A stretch of DNA of 7,181 nt from an uncultured Verrucomicrobiales bacterium (lineage in GTDB: Bacteria > Verrucomicrobiota > Verrucomicrobiia > Verrucomicrobiales > Akkermansiaceae): NCBI GenBank assembly GCA_937952875.1, contig CALFDI010000105.1, positions 1-7,181 on the forward strand. The letters are read 5' to 3'. Shown in pieces: positions 1-6,750 of this stretch (position 1 is the first letter of the stretch; each line of letters starts with the position of its first letter). Both the position numbers and the translations under genes were made by a program. Below the pieces are notes generated by a model. The model did no database searches and was not told the DNA's origin. It saw only the letters and a program-made list of their open reading frames with translations.

Positions 1-681
1 CAGCCTACGACTCTGACCTTTCAGGTCGTCAGAACTGGTGGCACTGGGAATGATTTCTTAAGATTCGAAGAATACATTTTCCGCAATGTCTATTTCCAGC
101 AGCTCTCTCTCGCAGCCAGTGAAGGGAGTGATGACGTGCTCGAGCAGATCGAATTCGTTTACACAGAAATGGAGTGGTCGCTCATACATGCGAACGGGCT
201 AGGCCAGGCGCAGCGCCTCGACCGACTCTCGTTTAATCAACTGACCGGACTCGTCGAATCTGAAAGTATCGATGTAGGAAATGATCGCGACTTTGATGGC
301 ATTGATAATGACTGGGAGACGGCAAACGGCCTCGACCCGGACTCACCCAATGATTCTGCGCTAGATCTTGACCAAGATGGATTTGATAACCGAGCCGAAT
401 TCTTAGCAGACACTGATCCGAATGACTTCACGAGTCGTCTGAAGGTGACTCAGGTTCAAAAACTCTCAGGGCCAAACAGCACTCTCATCGAATGGTCTAG
501 TAGACCGGGAAAACGCTACGTCGTAGAAATGTCCCCATCTCTCGGTGAGTCTGCAGTCTGGACAGTTGTCTCCACAGTCGATGCATCTACAGAAAACGTC
601 ACATCGGTCGAAATCCCGCAGAGTGCCGATACACTTCACGTTTTCACACGTGTTCGCGTGGCTGAGCCGAACGACGAGTAA
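1..681 (+). CDS. Hcp-like domain protein with TSP3 calcium repeats and fnIII-like tail (5' partial)
   Basis: The frame is open from base 1, so the N-terminus lies outside the window; the first in-frame ATG (136) falls inside a domain and is not a credible start. Of the 226 visible residues, about 1-65 match the C-terminal half of the Hcp/T6SS tube family: a strand with LTFQVVRTGG, then the closing pattern EQIEFVYTEMEW (family pattern E-v-s-f-x-y-x-k-i-x-W). Residues 94-145 are acidic TSP3/dockerin-like repeats (DRDFDG at 95-100, DLDQDG at 122-127, each followed by an E and a DP turn), expected to bind calcium. Residues 147-222 resemble a small beta-sandwich common at the C-terminus of Verrucomicrobia exported proteins (EWSSRPGKRYVVEMS...W...RVRV). 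No anchor or sorting signal follows; the protein ends shortly after VRVAEPNDE. Calcium repeats suggest an extracellular role rather than a phage-like T6SS tube subunit, but a signal peptide cannot be checked here. The domain calls are by eye; the function is unknown. Confidence 0.8.
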   Translation, partial: QPTTLTFQVVRTGGTGNDFLRFEEYIFRNVYFQQLSLAASEGSDDVLEQIEFVYTEMEWSLIHANGLGQAQRLDRLSFNQLTGLVESESIDVGNDRDFDGIDNDWETANGLDPDSPNDSALDLDQDGFDNRAEFLADTDPNDFTSRLKVTQVQKLSGPNSTLIEWSSRPGKRYVVEMSPSLGESAVWTVVSTVDASTENVTSVEIPQSADTLHVFTRVRVAEPNDE

Positions 682-705
682 GCTTTCTCTCGAAAAGAGA
701 CTGCT

Positions 706-1476
706 TTATCCTTTCAAGAGGTCTGACCACTTCTTCGCACGCTGGGCGTAGGTGAGCTCGTCCTGAGCATAGCTGATGCCTCGTGACACGTTGACGACAT
801 CTGGTGCTGTGCGTCCACTATCGGCGAGGGATTTCACATCTCCGCCCTGTGCGCCTAGGCCCGGGATGAGAAGCGGATGATCTATCGTGCGCTCCAGCAC
901 TTCTGGCGCGGCATTTGTCAGGCCGACGACAAAGCCCACATCAGTCTTGCGACCTTCCTCTGCGGCCTTGCGACCGAAGTCTTGAACCAGCTCGTAGACG
1001 TAGCGGTCACCGACCATTTGGCGTTCGATATCTGCGCTGCCAGGGTTCGACGTGACGGAGAGGAGGTAGATCCCCTTTCCTTCGAAATCGAGAAAAGGCT
1101 CGAGCGTATCGTAGCCGAGGAAAGGATTCAGCGTGACGGCATCGACATCCCAGTTTTCAAAATAACTACGAGCGTAGTATTTCTGAGTCTCGCCGATATC
1201 AGAGCGCTTTGCATCGAGAATGATAGGCACCTCACGCGGCATCCAACCGAGGAATTCATCTAAGATCTCGATACCTCGCAGACCCATTGCTTCGAAGTAA
1301 GCCATGTTCGGCTTAAAGGCTGCGGCGTAATCTGCCGTATCTTCGACGATCTGGCGGAGAACGGCCGGAACGGCTTCGATTCCACCTTCGGTGAGTTCAG
1401 GTCGTGGATCTAGACCCACACAAAGACCTGATCCTACAGTCTGAATCCGGGCAGCGAGTTTATCGGCGTAGCGCAT
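706..1476 (-). CDS. pyrF: Orotidine 5'-phosphate decarboxylase
   Basis: Catalyses OMP to UMP plus CO2, the last step of de novo pyrimidine synthesis, in the cytoplasm. The 256-aa protein is a TIM barrel of the PyrF 'subfamily 2' type. Visible motifs are GLDPRPE (21-27), the substrate lysine in AAFKPN (Lys55), the catalytic D-x-K-x-x-D box in LDAKRSDIG (Asp88, Lys90, Asp93), LNPFLGYDTLEPF (116-128), TSNPGS (142-147) and the phosphate-binding end GLGAQGGD (206-213) with VNVSRG (228-233). Length and motif order are complete, so the gene looks intact. The ATG start gives a normal N-terminus (MRYADKLAARI), although no Shine-Dalgarno sequence precedes it. It sits downstream of a strong terminator that closes the SDR transcript, so it should need its own promoter within about 1477-1523. 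I see no convincing -35/-10 pair there. Its 3' end converges on the Hcp-like gene, with stop codons 24 bp apart. Confidence 0.96.
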   Translation of the reverse strand: MRYADKLAARIQTVGSGLCVGLDPRPELTEGGIEAVPAVLRQIVEDTADYAAAFKPNMAYFEAMGLRGIEILDEFLGWMPREVPIILDAKRSDIGETQKYYARSYFENWDVDAVTLNPFLGYDTLEPFLDFEGKGIYLLSVTSNPGSADIERQMVGDRYVYELVQDFGRKAAEEGRKTDVGFVVGLTNAAPEVLERTIDHPLLIPGLGAQGGDVKSLADSGRTAPDVVNVSRGISYAQDELTYAQRAKKWSDLLKG

Positions 1477-1523
1477 GGCTGGAGACTGAAATGCCGACCC
1501 GAAAGCATCCAGAACTATTTCTC

Positions 1524-1560
1524 AAAAAAAGACCCGAACCATCTCTGGTCCGAGTCTTTT
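1524..1560 (-). terminator. Intrinsic terminator downstream of the SDR gene
   Basis: On the - strand a 15-bp stem (1560-1546 pairing with 1541-1527) closes a 4-nt loop and runs into a tract of seven T (1530-1524). Two positions that would be C-A mismatches in + strand RNA become G-U pairs in - strand RNA, so the stem is fully paired only in the - direction. It lies 30 bp after the SDR stop and ahead of pyrF. It should end the dehydrogenase transcript and insulate pyrF. Confidence 0.9.
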
Positions 1561-1589
1561 AAAAGATAAATAACGTTTACTCGAGCAAC

Positions 1590-2372
1590 CTAGATGCTCA
1601 TGCAGGCAAATCCGCCATCCACAACGACTTCTGTGCCGGTGATGAATCCACCTGCAGCATTCGATGCGAGAAGGATCGTCGCGCCGATGAGTTCATCAGG
1701 ATTTCCAAAGCGTGATGCTGGCGTGTGACGCATGATCTCCAGAACGCGAGACTCGTCTAGCACTGCGCGGTTTTGTTCAGCTGGGAAGAAACCAGGAACG
1801 AGCGTGTTCACGCGGATGTCACGATCAGCCCACTCGCGAGCAAGGTTCCGGCTCAGGTTATGAACGGCTGCTTTCGAAGCGGAATACGAGAAGACACGGG
1901 AAAGAGGATTCAGTCCTGAAATCGAGCCGAGATTGATGATCGATCCTGGAATCTCTTTACTGAGGAAGTAGTTCGCGAAGACCTGGCAGGCACGCAGTGT
2001 GCCGACGAGGTTCACATCCAGAATGCGGTGGAACTCTTCGTCTGTGATCTCGAGAGCTGGAGTCGGTGAATTGATACCTGCACCATTAACGAGGATATCG
2101 ACCTGACCAGACTTCTCGATAACGCGGTTGAGAAGATCATTGAGAGACTCGCGGTCAGTGGCTTCTGCACGAACAAAGTAAGCTTTGCCGCCAGCTTCTT
2201 CGATTTCAGCGACGCGGGCTTCACCTTTCTCAAGGGAACGGCCGACAATGACGACTTCAGCTCCGGCTTTCGCCATACCGACAGCCATCGTGCCACAAAG
2301 CTCACCTGTGCCACCGACAACAACGGCGACCTTTCCTTCGAGTGAGAAGAGAGAATTTACGTAATTTGACAT
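1590..2372 (-). CDS. SDR-family oxidoreductase, probable sugar-acid dehydrogenase
   Basis: A 260-aa classical short-chain dehydrogenase/reductase (Rossmann fold, cytoplasmic). The cofactor loop is the variant GGTGELCG (20-27), one residue longer than the usual TGxxxGxG. I associate this 'LCG' form with D-mannonate oxidoreductase-like SDRs, as I do the C-terminal [15 protein letters not shown] (216-230) and VDGGFACMS (251-259). Other motifs are NGAG (96-99), Asn121, catalytic Ser150, Tyr163 and Lys167 (YSASK), and [10 protein letters not shown] (193-202). Arg45 after the second strand (VGRS) hints at NADP(H), but that is weak. Likely substrates are aldonate or ketoaldonate sugar acids (mannonate/fructuronate, gluconate/5-ketogluconate); the exact substrate cannot be read from sequence. 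It follows the Ldh_2 gene by 49 bp on the same strand and ends before a strong terminator, so the two are probably co-transcribed. The leader is A/T-rich (A7-TG-T6 just upstream on the + strand) with no Shine-Dalgarno sequence. Confidence 0.88.
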   Translation of the reverse strand: MSNYVNSLFSLEGKVAVVVGGTGELCGTMAVGMAKAGAEVVIVGRSLEKGEARVAEIEEAGGKAYFVRAEATDRESLNDLLNRVIEKSGQVDILVNGAGINSPTPALEITDEEFHRILDVNLVGTLRACQVFANYFLSKEIPGSIINLGSISGLNPLSRVFSYSASKAAVHNLSRNLAREWADRDIRVNTLVPGFFPAEQNRAVLDESRVLEIMRHTPASRFGNPDELIGATILLASNAAGGFITGTEVVVDGGFACMSI

Positions 2373-2421
2373 AAAAAAATGTTTTTTGAGTTACTAGATT
2401 ATTCGTGATTGAGTGCTCGAA

Positions 2422-3513
2422 TTATGCGCGCTTGAGGCTGGCAATATCGAACTGAGGAAAGCCGACTTCTTCGGCTAGCTCGTTAAATTCTTTCAACTCA
2501 GCCTCTGTGAAGAGCAGACCACCAGCTTCGTCAGAACGTTTCTGGAAGGCAGCTTCGAATTGGCCTGGTATGATGGATTTCTCATTTCCTTCTTGGAAAA
2601 TATCATCGAGCACTGCGCCGACGTTTGACGCTTGATCGCGGCCCTTTGCGAAGGCTCCACCATTCATTGCATCAGGGTGGATGACCTGGAAGTAGAAGGA
2701 CGATGTAGTCTTTTCCCCTTCAGGCTTTTGATCAGCCTTACCACGGATTGTCGGAAGTGAGCCACCGATGTAGGCGCCAACGATCTCGTTAATCAGGCTT
2801 AGGCCGTAGCCTTTATGCATGCCGAATGGAAGAAGTGCGGCGACTTCGTTCGGGTCTTGAGTTGGGTTACCATCTTTATCGACAGCGGCCTGCGGCGGAA
2901 GCTCTTTGCCTTCGCGCTTGAGCTGCTGGACACGGCCCATAGCCACAGTCGATGTGGCCCAGTCGATCACCATCGGGAAGTCGCGAGTGCCAAATGTCGG
3001 GAAGCCCCATGAGTGAGGATTTGTCCCTAGAGTCGGCGTCTTTCCACAGAATGGGACAACCTCTGCGAGAGTGGATGTGCAGTTTGTGTAAGCGATGTAG
3101 CCACGACGTGCAGCCTCGAACATGTAGCCACCACCCCAGAGGTAGTGGAAGGCATTGTCCACACTGACCTGGCCGATGCCGTATTCATCAGCGAGCTCGA
3201 TGCAGCGCTCGATCGCGCGATACGCCACAGATTGGCCGAGCTTAAGATTCGCGTCCCAGACCTCGGATCCTTTGAAACGCCCAGGAAGGACAGTGATCTC
3301 AGCACCAGGATTACAGCCACCAGTCGCAGAGCCGAAGAGATGGTCGAGGTGAAGTGCCTTTAGCGCATTATGCGTGCGGATACCGTGGCGTGCGGCCTCT
3401 GCACAGAGCTTTGTGCCTTCGGCAGATTCTGCGGCGTCATAGCCACGGGCTTCGTAAGCAGCTTGGACGAGCTTATCGTGCTCATCACGGGAAATAACGT
3501 AGTATTCAGACAT
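2422..3513 (-). CDS. Ldh_2 (malate/L-lactate/sulfolactate dehydrogenase-like) family oxidoreductase
   Basis: A 363-aa cytoplasmic NAD(P)-dependent 2-hydroxyacid/2-oxoacid dehydrogenase of the Ldh_2 family (malate, ureidoglycolate, sulfolactate and 2,3-diketo-L-gulonate reductases), a fold distinct from Rossmann-type LDH/MDH. Signatures are the candidate catalytic histidine in GIRTHN (His48), the NAF-HY block before WGGGY (120-130), LGTNPHSWGFP (162-172), DWATSTVAMGRV (184-195), the GKELPP...DKDGNPTQDP stretch (202-221) and LLPFGMHKGYGLSL (227-240). Length is close to the usual 340-360, so the gene is intact. Most relatives have S-H-G at the active-site histidine; here it reads T-H-N, which could mark a subfamily or a different substrate. 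Substrate is not predictable, but the neighbouring sugar-acid-type SDR makes a sugar acid plausible. A perfect -35 hexamer 57 bp upstream suggests this gene starts its own transcript. A 5-bp inverted repeat (3514-3526) touches the start codon, and no Shine-Dalgarno sequence is visible. Confidence 0.92.
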   Translation of the reverse strand: MSEYYVISRDEHDKLVQAAYEARGYDAAESAEGTKLCAEAARHGIRTHNALKALHLDHLFGSATGGCNPGAEITVLPGRFKGSEVWDANLKLGQSVAYRAIERCIELADEYGIGQVSVDNAFHYLWGGGYMFEAARRGYIAYTNCTSTLAEVVPFCGKTPTLGTNPHSWGFPTFGTRDFPMVIDWATSTVAMGRVQQLKREGKELPPQAAVDKDGNPTQDPNEVAALLPFGMHKGYGLSLINEIVGAYIGGSLPTIRGKADQKPEGEKTTSSFYFQVIHPDAMNGGAFAKGRDQASNVGAVLDDIFQEGNEKSIIPGQFEAAFQKRSDEAGGLLFTEAELKEFNELAEEVGFPQFDIASLKRA

Positions 3514-3545
3514 CTGACGTAGTCAGTAAACGTCTCATCCATTCT

Positions 3546-3575
3546 GGTAAAGTGCAGAAACCTGTCCTGTGTCAA
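3546..3575 (-). promoter_or_regulatory. Candidate promoter of the Ldh_2-SDR unit
   Basis: On the - strand a perfect -35 hexamer TTGACA (3575-3570) directly follows the TAA stop of the 117-aa membrane protein gene. At 17-18 bp spacing only weak -10 matches occur (CTTTAC or TTTACC). The position is right for a new transcript beginning between the two genes, but the poor -10 keeps this tentative. Confidence 0.35.
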
Positions 3576-3929
3576 TTACTGCATTTGGTAAGTGATGCTA
3601 TCTGTTAAATGTGTCGCAGCAAGTATCATGAAAACAACCAAGACAATCATGAGAAAAAGACCACTGATGAACTGATAAGTGACGGTCAGACCTCCAGACA
3701 TTTTCCTTTCAAACACAAGGCTAATGGCGACCCACGCGACAGGAATGAGAAAGATGATGCCTATATAAGACGTGGCTAACTCACTCGTCCAATGAAACTC
3801 GAAGTCTGCATCAATATCTGCAGTAATCAGCTTTCTACCGCGCGCAACGACTCCAGCACCGATAACAACAACCGTCGTCTGTAAAAGAAACAGTAGTGAA
3901 TAAATGCGATAGTGAGAGAACAGGTTCAT
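3576..3929 (-). CDS. Small three-helix membrane protein of unknown function
   Basis: A 117-aa protein I do not recognise. Three hydrophobic segments are clear: about residues 9-28 (YSLLFLLQTTVVVIGAGVVA), 53-71 (TSYIGIIFLIPVAWVAISL) and 84-106 (TYQFISGLFLMIVLVVFMILAAT). An acidic soluble loop between the first two (ADIDADFEF, around 37-45) and a short loop with ERKMSGG between the second and third complete it. It should be an inner-membrane protein; no catalytic motif or signal peptidase site is evident. It begins 48 bp after mpl on the same strand, so it is probably the last gene of the HAD-mpl unit, and its stop codon abuts the -35 of the next unit. The leader is pyrimidine-rich (CTGTCTCGTTCTC) and lacks a Shine-Dalgarno sequence. 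The helix pattern and coherent spacing argue that it is real. Confidence 0.68.
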   Translation of the reverse strand: MNLFSHYRIYSLLFLLQTTVVVIGAGVVARGRKLITADIDADFEFHWTSELATSYIGIIFLIPVAWVAISLVFERKMSGGLTVTYQFISGLFLMIVLVVFMILAATHLTDSITYQMQ

Positions 3930-3977
3930 GAGAACGAGACAGTGAACTTCAAGAAAGCCACAACATACTCTGTCGCC

Positions 3978-5363
3978 TTACGCCAATCGATCTAAGAGAC
4001 GTTGATGAATCCCTTCAAATCCGCCGTTGCTTAACACAGCGATCACGTCCCCGTCTAGGCTCTTTTCTCCGACGAGCTGGACGATGTCTTCAACGCTATC
4101 TAACTGCCACGCCTCAGTGCCTGCAGCTTTCACATCGGACATGAGCTTCTGCACATCGAGACGTTCATCTTCGGCGACTTTTTGTGGATCTTCAATCGCG
4201 GGGATGACGACCGCATCCGCTCCACCGAGTGCGTCAGCGAGCTGCTGTTGGAAAACATTCCGCTTCGTGGTGTTAGAGCGAGGTTCGAAAATGACCCAGA
4301 GCTTTCGCTCAGGATACTTCTGACGCATCGCTTTTATCGCGAGATCGATCGCTGTCGGGTGATGGGCGAAGTCATCGATGACAACACGACCATTTACCTC
4401 TCCCCTCACCTCTTGGCGACGGGCAATCCCTTCGAAGGACGCCAGTCCAGCTCGACACTCATCCGCTGTGACACCTGCTTTCCGCGCAGAACACACAGCC
4501 ATCGCGGCATTCCGCACATTGAACTCGCCCACCATAGGAAGAGTGTAGCGCTCACCATCTAAAGTGAATGAGCTACCAGACTCTTCGTAACTAATATCCA
4601 CAATCTGCAACTCATTGGTTTCTCCGATCCCGACTGTCACCACGGGACACGGGGCACCTTGAGAAATATCAAGACAGTTCTTATCGTCACCATTGATATA
4701 CGCGACTCCATTCTGAGGAATGACATTGAGCAATCTCTTAAACGTCAGCTTGATCATATCAAGCGAGTCGTAAATATCCGCGTGATCGAACTCGACGTTA
4801 TTCATCACGACAATGCTCGGGAGATAGTGGAGGAATTTTGACCGCTTATCGAAGAAGGCCGTATCGTATTCGTCGCCCTCTAACACAACGTGATCTGAGT
4901 CATTGAAATGGCACCCTTTCCCGAGGTTTTTCGGAATTCCCCCAATCATCCAACCTGGATCCTTGCCCGCATTTTTTAAAATCCATGCGAGCATAGACGT
5001 TGTCGTCGTCTTCCCATGAGTGCCGCTGACGACCAGATTACACTTACCACGAAGGAGATAGTTCTTCAGCGTTTCAGGGAGGGAGAAGTAGAGCAACTGA
5101 CGGTTCAACACCGCCTCTGCCTCTGGATTCCCACGACTAATGGCATTTCCTACGACGATGACATCTGTCGAATCTGGGATATTCTCTGCCGCATACCCTT
5201 CCGTCAGAGTGATCCCCTGCTCTTCGAGAAAGGTCGACATGGGTGGATAGACATTCTGGTCAGATCCAGTGACGGTGTAGCCTTTTTGCCGCATAGCAGC
5301 GGCGACTGATCCCATGGCAGTGCCACAGATTCCAATGAAGTGAAAGCTCTCTGGCTGACTCAT
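3978..5363 (-). CDS. mpl: UDP-N-acetylmuramate:L-alanyl-gamma-D-glutamyl-meso-diaminopimelate ligase
   Basis: A 461-aa Mur-ligase-family enzyme of peptidoglycan recycling. Mpl joins the recovered tripeptide L-Ala-gamma-D-Glu-meso-DAP to UDP-MurNAc using ATP, bypassing MurC, MurD and MurE, in the cytoplasm. The N-terminal UDP-binding domain has HFIGICGTAMG (8-18) and the Mpl-typical SDQNVYPPMSTFLEEQGI (34-51). The central ATPase domain has the P-loop GTHGKTTTT (114-122), LEGDEYDTAFFDKRSKF (161-177) and NNVEFDHADIY (188-198). The C-terminal ligase domain has DDFAHHPTAI (330-339) and FEPRSNTTKRN (359-369). The SDQNVYPPMST and EGDEYDTAFFDKRSKF stretches separate Mpl from MurC. The length is normal and nothing is missing. 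It starts 21 bp after the HAD gene on the same strand, consistent with co-transcription. The leader is T/A-rich with no Shine-Dalgarno sequence. Presence of Mpl implies a Gram-negative with meso-DAP peptidoglycan and active wall recycling. Confidence 0.96.
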   Translation of the reverse strand: MSQPESFHFIGICGTAMGSVAAAMRQKGYTVTGSDQNVYPPMSTFLEEQGITLTEGYAAENIPDSTDVIVVGNAISRGNPEAEAVLNRQLLYFSLPETLKNYLLRGKCNLVVSGTHGKTTTTSMLAWILKNAGKDPGWMIGGIPKNLGKGCHFNDSDHVVLEGDEYDTAFFDKRSKFLHYLPSIVVMNNVEFDHADIYDSLDMIKLTFKRLLNVIPQNGVAYINGDDKNCLDISQGAPCPVVTVGIGETNELQIVDISYEESGSSFTLDGERYTLPMVGEFNVRNAAMAVCSARKAGVTADECRAGLASFEGIARRQEVRGEVNGRVVIDDFAHHPTAIDLAIKAMRQKYPERKLWVIFEPRSNTTKRNVFQQQLADALGGADAVVIPAIEDPQKVAEDERLDVQKLMSDVKAAGTEAWQLDSVEDIVQLVGEKSLDGDVIAVLSNGGFEGIHQRLLDRLA

Positions 5364-5384
5364 AATAATTTAAGAAAAAAGAAA

Positions 5385-6266
5385 TTAAAAAGTAGGGGCG
5401 GCGACGCGGGATTTCTCCGCTTCCTCGCGGCGAGTGTGAAGGATGTTATCTGCGATCTCTTTCACCATCTGCTCTAGGACAAGGCGTAGATGACTCCCTG
5501 GACGATAGTCGGCAGGAGCGATATGAGTCACACGGTCAGCGTGAGTGCAGAGCTGGTAACACTTGCGGAAACTACGGCCTGTCTCGTCGTTCGGGTTGTA
5601 AACGGCGATTGAGTTACCGCCGTTCTTTTTCATAACGGTGAAGCACGGAACATCAGTCGGACCATCTCCGACGTAGACCATATTTTGAAACGGAATCGGT
5701 CTAGACTCTGGCGGCATGTGATCGTTCACATCCTGCTCATACTCGAGCAGGCCTTTATTGATGCGGAAGAGGAACTGAGTCTTATTCGTATGTGAAATGG
5801 CGCGCTTGGGGAACGAGATCGCTCCCCGCTCATCTTCGCCGAATTCACAGCCGAAGACTGCTTTGAACTTATCACGCATTGCACAGCCATCGATGAGAGC
5901 TTTTAGCCCAGATGAGACAATGTAGTGTTCTATCTTCACACCCACAGCGAGATGCTCAGGAGTCAGGCACGTCGGAGCGATTTGATCGAACATTTCCGGT
6001 AGACCTGGAAAGAAGTTTAAGCCCTTCCCTAGCTCCTGAAGGTCCGCATTTGAGACACTATCCATCGCCAGATAGTCGAGGAGACACTTCATATAAGCGA
6101 GTTCCCCATCCCACTCCTGCTCTTTTACCAGCTTATTGCACTTGTCCCAGAATTGCGCAGGATTGATCCCGAATTTCGGAAAAAGCACATCGTCCTGCAT
6201 ATAACGCGGACTGAGAGTCTGATCATAATCGTAGACCAGAGCGATGATGTTTTGAGGAGTCGCCAT
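5385..6266 (-). CDS. HAD-superfamily hydrolase, uncharacterised phosphatase-like family
   Basis: A 293-aa haloacid dehalogenase-fold protein, probably a cytoplasmic phosphatase. All four HAD motifs are visible: motif I DYDQT (nucleophile Asp13 and general acid/base Asp15), motif II Ser118 or Ser119 in HYIVSSGLK, motif III lysine in HTNKTQFLF (Lys162), and motif IV GDGPTD (200-205). Residues roughly 25-105 form the helical insert expected of a C1 cap (it includes [12 protein letters not shown]). The blocks [21 protein letters not shown] and [14 protein letters not shown] look like a widely distributed conserved family that I recall only as 'HAD family hydrolase' with no assigned substrate. The start ATG gives an ideal HAD N-terminus, with motif I 12 residues in. 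mpl follows after 21 bp, so a murein-recycling sugar phosphate is a possible substrate, but that is inference. A 102-bp gap containing alternative hairpins separates it from the upstream membrane-protein gene. No Shine-Dalgarno sequence is visible. Confidence 0.88.
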   Translation of the reverse strand: MATPQNIIALVYDYDQTLSPRYMQDDVLFPKFGINPAQFWDKCNKLVKEQEWDGELAYMKCLLDYLAMDSVSNADLQELGKGLNFFPGLPEMFDQIAPTCLTPEHLAVGVKIEHYIVSSGLKALIDGCAMRDKFKAVFGCEFGEDERGAISFPKRAISHTNKTQFLFRINKGLLEYEQDVNDHMPPESRPIPFQNMVYVGDGPTDVPCFTVMKKNGGNSIAVYNPNDETGRSFRKCYQLCTHADRVTHIAPADYRPGSHLRLVLEQMVKEIADNILHTRREEAEKSRVAAPTF

Positions 6267-6308
6267 GACTCATTGAGAAAACCAAACACCATCACAACTG
6301 GCAAGGCG

Positions 6309-6372
6309 CGACTTGAGATTGGCAAAGAACTCTCAAGTCGTTCATTTTTCACTGCAATGAACGGGAGTTCAT
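6309..6372 (-). promoter_or_regulatory. Cluster of alternative hairpins upstream of the HAD gene
   Basis: Three perfect inverted repeats lie in the leader between the 85-aa membrane gene and the HAD gene. Stem A pairs CGACTTGAGA (6309-6318) with TCTCAAGTCG (6331-6340), 10 bp with a 12-nt loop. Stem B pairs CGTTCATT (6339-6346) with AATGAACG (6356-6363). Stem C pairs ATGAAC (6357-6362) with GTTCAT (6367-6372), overlapping the stop codon of the upstream gene. B and C share bases and exclude each other; B and A share two bases. No - strand T tract follows A, so it is not an intrinsic terminator in the direction of the genes. A post-transcriptional switch, an RNA stabilising stem or a protein operator are all possible. 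Confidence 0.5.
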
Positions 6373-6626
6373 CGGAACAAGTCTTGGGCAGCATTGCGAA
6401 AATGATCTAATGATTTTTTGATACCGTCTTTGAATATGATTTTGGTCTGGTTGTGACAGGTTAAAATCACCAACATTAACCATGTAATCAGCACAGCAAG
6501 AATCAGAACGCTATCGTTCACTTCAAAAAGTTGTAATTGAGCAGCAATGAGAACCAGCACTGCAAATAGTAACGTCACCATATATACGCCAACACGTAAT
6601 CTTGCTTTGTTAGAAATGGTTTCCAT
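6369..6626 (-). CDS. Small two-helix membrane protein of unknown function
   Basis: An 85-aa protein I do not recognise. It has two strongly hydrophobic segments, about residues 13-32 (VGVYMVTLLFAVLVLIAAQL, where residue 13 is the first V) and 39-57 (SVLILAVLITWLMLVILTC), separated by a short acidic turn (FEVND). A positively charged C-terminal tail (KIIFKDGIKKSLDHFRNAA) follows, probably cytoplasmic. This supports an inner-membrane hairpin with cytoplasmic ends. A near-consensus promoter with TATAAT begins 27 bp upstream of the ATG, which favours a real gene. An AAGG about 11 nt before the ATG is the nearest thing to a Shine-Dalgarno sequence in the window. The stop lies inside the first of the hairpins ahead of the HAD gene. 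Function cannot be inferred. Confidence 0.6.
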   Translation of the reverse strand: METISNKARLRVGVYMVTLLFAVLVLIAAQLQLFEVNDSVLILAVLITWLMLVILTCHNQTKIIFKDGIKKSLDHFRNAAQDLFR

Positions 6627-6652
6627 GGAGAAAATAACCTTAGAGATTCCTT

Positions 6653-6682
6653 ATTATACTCATTTGAGACTCGCCTCGTAAA
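6653..6682 (-). promoter_or_regulatory. Sigma-70-type promoter of the 85-aa membrane protein and downstream unit
   Basis: On the - strand there is a perfect -10 TATAAT (6658-6653). A 4-of-6 -35 match TTTACG (6682-6677) lies 18 bp upstream of it. Transcription would begin near 6646, about 20 nt before the ATG at 6626. It is the best promoter-like match I see in the window. Confidence 0.6.
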
Positions 6683-6750
6683 ATTAAATCAATCACGAAA
6701 ACTCTTTTAACGATCTCAGGGCTGCCCCTATTTTTATGCATTTCGACTTT

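Noticed and set aside
136..138. ATG at 136 as the start of the first gene
   Set aside because: The frame is open back to base 1, and residues encoded by 1-135 continue the Hcp-like domain, so the ATG is internal.
686..700. TCTCT-CGAAA-AGAGA hairpin between the convergent stop codons
   Set aside because: The stem is only 5 bp and mostly A-T rich, with no T tract on either side; too weak to call a terminator.
877..1263. 128-aa open frame on the + strand
   Set aside because: It lies wholly opposite pyrF, whose motifs are intact on the - strand, and shows no domain of its own.
1497..1525. TTGAGA as a -35 element for pyrF on the - strand
   Set aside because: It overlaps the terminator T tract, and the -10 position (TCGGGT) matches only 2 of 6 bases.
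2373..2387. A7-TG-T6 as a terminator between Ldh_2 and SDR genes
   Set aside because: There is no usable loop and no G-C stem, so it would not terminate; it is just an A/T-rich leader.
4182..4562. 126-aa open frame on the + strand
   Set aside because: It is antisense to mpl, with no recognisable domain and no supporting context; treated as a shadow frame.
6309..6350. Stem A plus TTCATTTTT as a + strand intrinsic terminator
   Set aside because: The T-rich tail is four bases away and no + strand gene lies upstream, so a regulatory element in the - strand mRNA is the better reading.
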